Assembly: GCA_039024915.1 (NCBI GenBank)
Contig: JBCCPK010000006.1
Location: 310,001 to 374,000 of the forward strand
Direction of reading: 5' to 3'
Length of the DNA stretch: 64,000 bases
Source of the DNA: Pseudomonadota bacterium
GTDB taxonomy: Bacteria; Pseudomonadota; Alphaproteobacteria; Rhizobiales; MH13
The notes under the pieces were generated by a model, which was not told the origin of the DNA, made no database searches, and worked only from the letters and a program-made list of their open reading frames with translations. Positions 58,501 through 64,000 of this stretch are shown here, piece after piece; the first letter of the stretch is position 1; each line of letters begins with the position of its first letter. The position numbers were made by a program, and so were the translations under genes.

Positions 58501-61113
58501 TCTTTGGTGGACCGTTTCCGGTCAAGCATTGATGGCCATTGGATTGAAGGTGGCGAGTTGCACGTCAATGTCCATGGCGAAGCGCTCGACTACATCAGCC
58601 GGTTGCGGGAAGCGCCCGAAGCGGTGGAACTCGACGAGGTCGAACCAGCCCACACCATCACGCCTGCCCTTGCATCGGGTGCCATGAGCCATGGGGCACT
58701 TGTCGCCAACGCACATGAAGCGGTTGCGCACGGCACCAACATGGTCGGCGGAATGTCGAACAGCGGCGAAGGCGGCGAGCACATCTCCCGCTACGGCACG
58801 ATACGCGCGTCGCGCATCAAGCAATTTGCGTCCGGACGGTTCGGCGTTTGGGCCGGCTACCTTGCAGACCCGTCGCTTGAAGAGATCGAGATCAAGATCG
58901 GCCAAGGCGCAAAACCCGGTGAAGGCGGGCAGTTGCCCGCGCCTAAGGTGACCGTCGAGATCGCTGCGGCTCGAGGCGGCACGCCCGGCGTGGAACTGGT
59001 TTCCCCGCCCCCGCACCACGACACCTATTCGATCGAAGACCTCGCGCAGCTCATCCACGACGCCAAGGCGGCGCGCGTTCGCGTCATCGTCAAGCTGGTG
59101 AGCTCCGAAGGCATCGGCACAATTGCCGTCGGCGTCGCCAAGGCGGGCGCGGACGTCATCAACGTCGCCGGCAACACGGGCGGCACCGGCGCTGCGTCAG
59201 TCACCTCGCTGAAATATACCGGTCGCGCTGCAGAGATCGGCATTGCCGAAGTCCATCAGGCGCTTTGCGCGAATGGCATTCGTCAGAAAGTCGTTCTGCG
59301 CTGCTCTGGCGCACACCAGACCGGCTCCGACGTCGTTAAATCCGCGCTCTTGGGCGGTGACAGCTTCGAATTCGGCACCACCGCACTGATGATGCTCAAA
59401 TGCGTGATGGCGAAGAACTGCAACATCAAATGCCCCGCTGGTCTGACGACCAACCCGGAGGTGTTCGATGGCGATCCGCGTGCGCTTGGTCAGTATCTTC
59501 TGAATATCGCCCACGAAGTACGGGAAATTCTTGCTCAGCTTGGCTTCCGTTCGCTGCGCGAAGCGCGGGGTCGGTCGGACCTGCTGCATTTGCTTGACCA
59601 TCCCTCGTCGGTGGGCAAGCTGAACCTGCGGGCCATGCTGACCCGGGTTGACGAGAATATTGTCGAGAACCCGATCTATCTTGAGCGCGACTACTCCGTG
59701 GACGATACGCTTCTCGATCTGGTCCGTTCCGCACTCATCGAAGGGCGCCAGACGACGGTCGAAATTGGTGGAAACACGCTGCAGCTCAGCAACCGGAATA
59801 AGAGCGTTGGTGGGCAGTTGGCGATCGACATCGAACGCATGCTCAACCACGAGCTGAAGGACGCAGACATTCCGGCTGCCGTCACCGACAGCCGCGGTCG
59901 CCGTTTCCTGGCGCCGCGCTCGGTTTCCATTACGACCAACGGCTCAGCGGGTCAGTCATACGGCGCGTTCTGCAATGACGGCATGCAGCTCATTCACACC
60001 GGCACATGCAATGACGGCGTCGGCAAAGGCGCTTGCGGCGGAGAGATCGTCGTCCGCTCACCAGCGTCCGGCCCAAATGCGGTCGGCGACAACGTCCTGA
60101 TCGGCAACTTTGCGCTGTTCGGAGCGACTGGCGGCCGCGCATTTATCGGCGGTCAGGCTGGCGACCGGTTTGCGGTCCGCAACTCCGGCGCGACGGCGGT
60201 TGTCGAAGGTGTTGGCGACTTCTTTGCCGAGTACATGACAAACGGAGCCGTTCTGAACTTGGGCGGCTTCGCCATGGGGTATGGCAACGGCATGTCGGGC
60301 GGTTTTGCTTATCAATATGACCCGGAACGTCGCTTGCGGCAGTTCATCAGCGAAGATTCGGTTATTACCGGCGCGTTGGATGGAAATGACCCCCAGGCCG
60401 ACGTCCACGCCCAAGCCGTCCATACGCTTCTCACATGGCACGCCAACGCGACCGACTCGCGCCGCGCGCACGCCTTGCTGGAAGATTGGGACACCGAACG
60501 CGGTAATTTCGCCTACGTGATGCCCAAGGCGTTGCTGCAGTACCAGGATGCAGACGCCATCCTTGCCGCTAAGCCCCGTAAGGCCTTGATCGAGGAGCTG
60601 GCGACCGGTCTTGCGACCATGCAGGTTGCCAAATTCAAGAAAGCCTGGCGCTCGGGCATGCCCGTGATGGACGGGCGCGTGCCCGGTTACGGCGAAGTCG
60701 ACACGGACGATATGTTCCGTCTTCTCAACAACTGGTTTGTTCTGGAGACCACACAGAAGGTTGCGCTTTCAAGGCTGCCGAAAGGGACAGAGCTGAAGTC
60801 CCCCGAGACGGCGAAAGCAACGCGCAATCTGGTCCTCACAGAGGACTTTGCAGTCATGAACGGCCTCGTGAAACACGCACGTGCCGCCGTCGATGTCTAC
60901 GGCGACGAGGAACTCGCTGTGATGATCTCGAACAAGCGCCTTCTTGATTTCAAGGAAGCTCTCAAGCTGCGCAACATTCTGTCGATGGATAGCCCCGGCA
61001 CCTACGGGTGGATTTTGCATCAGGACCGGAAAAACGTTGACGCAATGGGCGAAATTCCGAGTTTTGAAGAGTTGTTTGCTGGCAAGAGCCTGCCTGAGCA
61101 GTCAGCCGCCTGA
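55564..61113 (+). CDS. glutamate-synthase-like (GltB-type) large protein, 1849 codons
   Basis: Larger than ordinary GltB (about 1500). N-terminal GATase type 2 with Cys40 in EHSACGVGF (a short propeptide would be removed), FHTRFSTNTDPHP and LMAHNGELNT; central domain about 490-780 (FAQVTNPPLDSIREA, HHIACALGFGASAVYAL); FMN domain from about 1040 (AMSHGALVANAHEAVAHG, GMSNSGEGGEH); iron-sulphur cysteines 1280, 1286 and 1290 (x5, x3 spacing); GXGXG domain about 1390-1580 (GVGKGACGGEIVV). A C-terminal extension of about 265 residues is unlike GltB. ATG 55564 and 55624 are both possible starts; neither has a clear ribosome site. A diflavin reductase gene follows; no gltD nearby. Confidence 0.88.
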   Translation: MRSAGTTSDLPSDGRIDDHTMVAATNPFGLYDPQREHSACGVGFLTRKDGKQTHELMQLGHQALCAVPHRGGMSSEGVGDGAGISVDLSQAFFSKIVGKTLELGSFGVGNFFLPNDPEHHQQAFDVIEAALDAAGFQVLVARDVPVNRDAVRPAALKYQLLVRQWIFAAPDGCDAWHFDRLINDALLAIEAKAYTVAELDGLYPISLSARTQVFKGRLNSSEIIPYFEDLSDPHHAVHSLFFHTRFSTNTDPHPTMAQPFRLMAHNGELNTDKKNRLSEAAVARARHKAIVSPKGQSDSCRLDQTLQSRIFDDDLDLVTAVVSMMPPAWENDDTLSPQVRDMLAYFSLYEEKNDGPAALIFSNGRIIGARLDRLGLRPLRSIETDDFIAVMSEAGQIDFPCETVISRGRIEAGGMLYYDHDAGRCFDTKQTLEMLAARQDYSTLLADAQVHVDDLAEAEIDPKIAAARYDGDLNTPARHVSYSHNQESFRFLMDPMLAAGAEKVSAMGYGNAINALSDNEGGVAKYFSQRFAQVTNPPLDSIREADGMTLRVALGAKPNKGRPARIPGQRQIVLSSPILTMVDMLKIRSQTHCPVGRFDLLYTPHLTDSAANETALVEGIDMLCDEVEAFIRENGGIVILTDRHVSRERAAIPMTLAVSAVNQRLIEEGLRLDGSIIVESGQIASAHHIACALGFGASAVYALAVRLRAEQTFPDDPSKAYRKFVKAAEKSLMKTMGKVGLCTVESYSGGEFFEPNFLDTDDPVFRRYFPNMKTPVGGVRFPTIAQSAADWHARALSVEDEKDIPILGLFKERSEGAGHSYGVAAVRGFVDLTEEKIAFANDDADEAADTMRLLTLNKMRDAFDIDEAGYTHTSFDKLTPEAIDTFSMTPGYKRFSRNMAEERAKRPAALRDVLAFPADITFMREPEEIRREMMLFNRAGNNDFVIRGLRCRTLAEGHYALSLTGPLASELSRIDALAQSLVDRFRSSIDGHWIEGGELHVNVHGEALDYISRLREAPEAVELDEVEPAHTITPALASGAMSHGALVANAHEAVAHGTNMVGGMSNSGEGGEHISRYGTIRASRIKQFASGRFGVWAGYLADPSLEEIEIKIGQGAKPGEGGQLPAPKVTVEIAAARGGTPGVELVSPPPHHDTYSIEDLAQLIHDAKAARVRVIVKLVSSEGIGTIAVGVAKAGADVINVAGNTGGTGAASVTSLKYTGRAAEIGIAEVHQALCANGIRQKVVLRCSGAHQTGSDVVKSALLGGDSFEFGTTALMMLKCVMAKNCNIKCPAGLTTNPEVFDGDPRALGQYLLNIAHEVREILAQLGFRSLREARGRSDLLHLLDHPSSVGKLNLRAMLTRVDENIVENPIYLERDYSVDDTLLDLVRSALIEGRQTTVEIGGNTLQLSNRNKSVGGQLAIDIERMLNHELKDADIPAAVTDSRGRRFLAPRSVSITTNGSAGQSYGAFCNDGMQLIHTGTCNDGVGKGACGGEIVVRSPASGPNAVGDNVLIGNFALFGATGGRAFIGGQAGDRFAVRNSGATAVVEGVGDFFAEYMTNGAVLNLGGFAMGYGNGMSGGFAYQYDPERRLRQFISEDSVITGALDGNDPQADVHAQAVHTLLTWHANATDSRRAHALLEDWDTERGNFAYVMPKALLQYQDADAILAAKPRKALIEELATGLATMQVAKFKKAWRSGMPVMDGRVPGYGEVDTDDMFRLLNNWFVLETTQKVALSRLPKGTELKSPETAKATRNLVLTEDFAVMNGLVKHARAAVDVYGDEELAVMISNKRLLDFKEALKLRNILSMDSPGTYGWILHQDRKNVDAMGEIPSFEELFAGKSLPEQSAA

Positions 61114-61127
61114 GGACACAGTAATCA

Positions 61128-62891
61128 ATGAAAGTACCCTACATCCCCGATTCCGCGCCCTTTAACGAGGACCAGCGGGCCTGGCTTTCCGGCTTCCTCG
61201 CAGGGTTACACTCGCGCGCAGCCATGGGCGAACAGCAGACTGCGGCCGCCGCGGCGCCTGCCCAGCAGGCCGTCAAGCTCGACGTTCTGTATGGTACGCA
61301 GACCGGCAACGCTGAGATGGTTGCACAGGATACAGCGCAATCCGCGCGCGCAAAGGGCTTCCAGACGAATGTCGCCGGGCTTGACGATGTCTCCATGGAA
61401 CAGCTTGCAAGCATGGACCAGGCGATCATCGTCATATCGACCTATGGCGAGGGCGAAATGCCCGACAATGCCCAGCTTTTCTGGGATGCTCTATCCGCCG
61501 ATACAGCGCCGCGCCTGGAACATCTTTCCTACGGCGTGCTGGCACTTGGTGACACGAGCTATGATGAGTTCTGCCACGCCGGGAAGCTCGTTGACATGCG
61601 TCTTGAACAGCTTGGTGCCCGCCGCCTGACCCAGCGGCTCGATTGCGATGTTGACTATGAGGATCCGGCGGCAGCCTGGATTGAAGGCACACTGCCGCTG
61701 ATTGCGGACGCCGTTCCGGGGGCACTCGCGCCCGTCGCAGAACAGGCCAACGGCGCTGCAGAGACCAGCAAACCCAAATGGAACCGCAAGAACCCCTACC
61801 CCGCGCCAACGGTCGAAAACCGGCTGTTGTCTGGCTCTGGCTCGGCCAAGGAAATCCGCCACATCGCGTTCGATCTGAGCGAGAGTGGCCTATCTTACGA
61901 AGCTGGCGATGCGATCGGCGTCATTCCGCAAAACAATCCCGAGCTTGTTAATCTGATGATGGAGCGGTTGGAAGTTCCAGCCGACGCCCACATCGAAGAG
62001 CTCGACATGTCGGTCCGAGACGCGTTGATGACGCGTTTTGAGATCACGACGCCCTCGAAAGAGATGATCAACGCGATCGCCGAACGAAGCGGCCATGACG
62101 AACTGTGCAGCATCGCGACCAATGGCGACAAAGAGGCTCTTGAGGCGTTCATGTGGGGTCGCGACACGCTTGACCTCCTGAACCTCGATGACAAGCTTGT
62201 CATCCCGGCTTCGGAGTTCCTTGACCACCTTAAGCCGTTGCAACACCGAGCTTATTCGATCTCATCAAGCCCGAAGGTCCATGGCGATGAGGTGCACCTG
62301 ACCGTTGCTGCAGTCCGCTGGGAAGCCGAAGGCCGACCCCACCGCGGCGTGTGCTCAACCTTCATGGCTGATGCCCTGGCAGAGGGTGACACCGCGCCCG
62401 TTTTCCTGTCACCCAACAAGGCCTTCCGCATCCCCGAAAAAGATGATGCGCCCATGATCATGGTTGGTCCGGGCACAGGCATCGCGCCGTTCCGCGCATT
62501 TTTGCACGAGCGTCAGGCGCGCGGCGCAACAGGCAGCAACTGGCTGTTCTTTGGCGACCAGCACCGCTCCGACGACTTCATTTATGAAGATGAGATCAGC
62601 AAGATGAGTGCCGATGGCCTCCTGGCGCGGCTCGACCTGGCGTTTTCCCGAGATCAGTCCGAAAAAATCTATGTTCAGACGCGCATGCACGAGAACGGAA
62701 AGGCATTGTTCGCCTGGCTTGAGGAAGGCGCCTACTTCTATGTGTGCGGTGACGCAACGCGCATGGCGCGCGATGTCGATACGGCGCTTACCGATCTAAT
62801 CGCCGAGCATGGAAGCCTGTCGGCAGACGATGCGGGGCAGTATGTCGCCAACCTCAAGCGCGAGAAGCGTTACCTGCGCGACGTCTACTAA
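61128..62891 (+). CDS. CysJ-like diflavin NADPH reductase
   Basis: 587 residues. N-terminal helix motif QRAWLSGFLAG as in CysJ, flavodoxin domain from about 50 (YGTQTGNAEMVA, STYGEGEMPDNA, ALGDTSYDEFC), FAD domain about 215-430 (RAYSISSSPK at 374, RPHRGVCSTFMAD), NADPH domain (MVGPGTGIAPFRAFLHER, about 447) and the C-terminal EKRYLRDVY with aromatic end. Electrons pass NADPH to FAD to FMN. No sulfite reductase haemoprotein gene is near; it starts 14 bases after the glutamate-synthase-like gene, so that protein is the likely partner. Confidence 0.88.
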   Translation: MKVPYIPDSAPFNEDQRAWLSGFLAGLHSRAAMGEQQTAAAAAPAQQAVKLDVLYGTQTGNAEMVAQDTAQSARAKGFQTNVAGLDDVSMEQLASMDQAIIVISTYGEGEMPDNAQLFWDALSADTAPRLEHLSYGVLALGDTSYDEFCHAGKLVDMRLEQLGARRLTQRLDCDVDYEDPAAAWIEGTLPLIADAVPGALAPVAEQANGAAETSKPKWNRKNPYPAPTVENRLLSGSGSAKEIRHIAFDLSESGLSYEAGDAIGVIPQNNPELVNLMMERLEVPADAHIEELDMSVRDALMTRFEITTPSKEMINAIAERSGHDELCSIATNGDKEALEAFMWGRDTLDLLNLDDKLVIPASEFLDHLKPLQHRAYSISSSPKVHGDEVHLTVAAVRWEAEGRPHRGVCSTFMADALAEGDTAPVFLSPNKAFRIPEKDDAPMIMVGPGTGIAPFRAFLHERQARGATGSNWLFFGDQHRSDDFIYEDEISKMSADGLLARLDLAFSRDQSEKIYVQTRMHENGKALFAWLEEGAYFYVCGDATRMARDVDTALTDLIAEHGSLSADDAGQYVANLKREKRYLRDVY

Positions 62892-62978
62892 GCTTCTGGC
62901 CCGGCTAATGCGGGCGGCTTCGCGGGGCGGAGGAGCCAGGCGAAACAGCCCGCCGCGTGTTCCTGCCCTGTGAGACGA

Positions 62979-64000
62979 CTAAAAGGCCAAGCTTGCTGAA
63001 ATCCCGCCGCGATGGGACCAGGCGTTATCGCCGAACGACCCGGCATAGGTCGTTGTAAGCGAGAACCTGTCAGACACGGCCACGTCCAGCCCAGCGTTGA
63101 TAGCCAGCGCATGGTCGTTAAGAGCTGCACCGCTGTCGCGGAATGTTGCGCCCGCCACCGTTGGGATCTGAGAATTCACCGAAAGCGTGTCGGACCCGAT
63201 GCCATGCTCGTACTTCACGGCGAGCGAGGGCGTGACCGAAAAACCGTTTTCGCCTTCGAAAGTCGCTGCAAACTCAACGCCAGCACCGAGCCAGCTTCGG
63301 CTGAAGTCGCTGCTGTCCACGGTCAGATTCAAAATGCCCGCACCGGTCTCAACGAACCCATCTCGCGCAATTGCGACATGATCGAACGAGACGATCGGCG
63401 CGACGCGCAAATTGTGGGCGGTTCCCCAACCGTTAGCCGCCGCAAGATCATAGGATGAATCCAGCGCGACCTCGATAAGAGTTCCGTCAGCCGACGAACG
63501 GGCAAGCACTGCAGGCGCTCCAATAAGAGGCACCAAACGATCCAGATCGTAGGTCTGGAAACCCAAGGCACCGGCAGCATTCAGAAGGAACGGACCAGAA
63601 GCCAGGCTCCCGCTGACGCCGGCATGGATGGTCTCGACATCGGCGCCGCTTCTGAGGCTGTCAATATCCGAAACCGTATAGCCCCCCGCCACACCAAACC
63701 GTAAAGTCCCGAACGCACCGTTGTTCACCACGTCCAAGCCGCCAGCAAAGCCGACAACGGCGCTATCAAAACCTGGCGCAACCCTCGTGCTATCGACCTC
63801 GCCAAAGGCCCCTAACCCGCCCAGCCAGACCTCGAAGCTCGTTGTAGGCTCTCCGAGACCAGGAACAGAACCGCCGGTATCGGAAAAGGAAGACATCCAA
63901 GGGTTATGCATCGCTGAACCTGCGTCGGTCGCAGCACCGAAGGCCAGCGAAGCGCCATCTTGGCCCAAGCCCGCACCGTCTCCCAATTGGCGTACACCCT
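62979..64000 (-). CDS. autotransporter-type outer-membrane beta-barrel protein (5' end missing)
   Basis: C-terminal part; the frame is open to the window edge and the TTG at 63986 is not a true start. About 280 residues of alternating strands (SFEVWLGGLGAFGEV, TLRFGVAGGYTVSDIDSL, SRSWLGAGVEFAATFEGENG, VKYEHGIGSDTLSV) end in HRGGISASLAF, the terminal Phe for BAM recognition. It fits the translocator barrel of a type V autotransporter; the passenger lies outside the window. Convergent with the diflavin reductase gene. Confidence 0.82.
   Translation of the reverse strand, partial: GVRQLGDGAGLGQDGASLAFGAATDAGSAMHNPWMSSFSDTGGSVPGLGEPTTSFEVWLGGLGAFGEVDSTRVAPGFDSAVVGFAGGLDVVNNGAFGTLRFGVAGGYTVSDIDSLRSGADVETIHAGVSGSLASGPFLLNAAGALGFQTYDLDRLVPLIGAPAVLARSSADGTLIEVALDSSYDLAAANGWGTAHNLRVAPIVSFDHVAIARDGFVETGAGILNLTVDSSDFSRSWLGAGVEFAATFEGENGFSVTPSLAVKYEHGIGSDTLSVNSQIPTVAGATFRDSGAALNDHALAINAGLDVAVSDRFSLTTTYAGSFGDNAWSHRGGISASLAF

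Noticed and set aside
1-64000. CRISPR arrays, insertion sequences, prophage
   Set aside because: No spaced direct repeats, transposase, integrase or phage structural genes were found on reading both strands.

Overview
The window is chromosomal DNA from an alphaproteobacterium, most likely of the order Hyphomicrobiales (Rhizobiales). The grounds are gene content and order: an LdtR-type MarR regulator beside an L,D-transpeptidase and a small four-helix membrane protein (DUF6163 type); a Porin_2-type porin; the run rpoZ-rsh-pyrE-DUF2062-acpS-lepB-rnc-era-recO; glyA-nrdR-ribD-ribE-ribH-nusB; plsX-fabH-ihfA-merR; and a metal-independent-of-zinc type HemB. The DNA is GC-rich throughout. I see no insertion sequence, prophage, integrase or CRISPR array, so this is core chromosome with a few accessory patches.

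Layout. 1-3.9 kb (+): end of an exopolysaccharide or lipopolysaccharide locus (GT4 glycosyltransferase cut by the window edge, polyprenyl-phosphate sugar transferase, O-antigen ligase/polymerase), closed by tRNA-Pro(GGG). 4.2-9.7 kb (-): single-domain response regulator, MerR-type regulator, ihfA, fabH, plsX, DUF177 protein and a cytochrome bc1 assembly chaperone; bamE lies divergently. 10.3-18.5 kb (-): H+-pyrophosphatase, an MFS transporter, then nusB/ribH/ribE/ribD/nrdR/glyA. 18.7-21.9 kb (-): cell-wall patch with L,D-transpeptidase and LdtR. 22-26.4 kb (+): hemB, RDD protein, SLC13 permease, bpt. 26.6-34.4 kb (-): ferric-reductase-like membrane protein with a Tat-exported intradiol-dioxygenase-like protein, DUF1203 protein, parC, FMN-dependent lactate dehydrogenase, and an amino-acid ABC transporter lacking its ATPase. 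34.5-42.5 kb (-): recO to rpoZ, the classical housekeeping block. 42.7-48.7 kb: NYN protein overlapping a family-5 uracil-DNA glycosylase, smpB, dapA, soluble lytic transglycosylase and an alpha/beta hydrolase. 48.8-53.4 kb (-): envelope operon of an OmpA protein with four internal repeats, a 34-residue membrane microprotein and a membrane-anchored helix-hairpin-helix protein; then a porin. 54-62.9 kb (+): CoA transferase subunits A and B, then a very large (1849-codon) glutamate-synthase-like protein followed 14 bases later by a CysJ-like diflavin reductase. The right edge holds the C-terminal barrel of an autotransporter-like protein.

The most interesting unit is the glutamate-synthase-like/diflavin-reductase pair at 55.5-62.9 kb. 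It keeps the GATase cysteine, central, FMN and GXGXG regions of GltB but has a one-residue-shorter iron-sulphur cysteine spacing, a C-terminal extension of about 265 residues, no gltD, and an NADPH-FAD/FMN reductase in the place where the usual electron-input subunit would be. A perfect 26-bp dyad lies just upstream. Secondary points are the OmpA-repeat/microprotein/HhH operon, a shared motif upstream of both ldtR and its neighbouring L,D-transpeptidase gene, and a consensus CtrA site between the porin and CoA-transferase genes.
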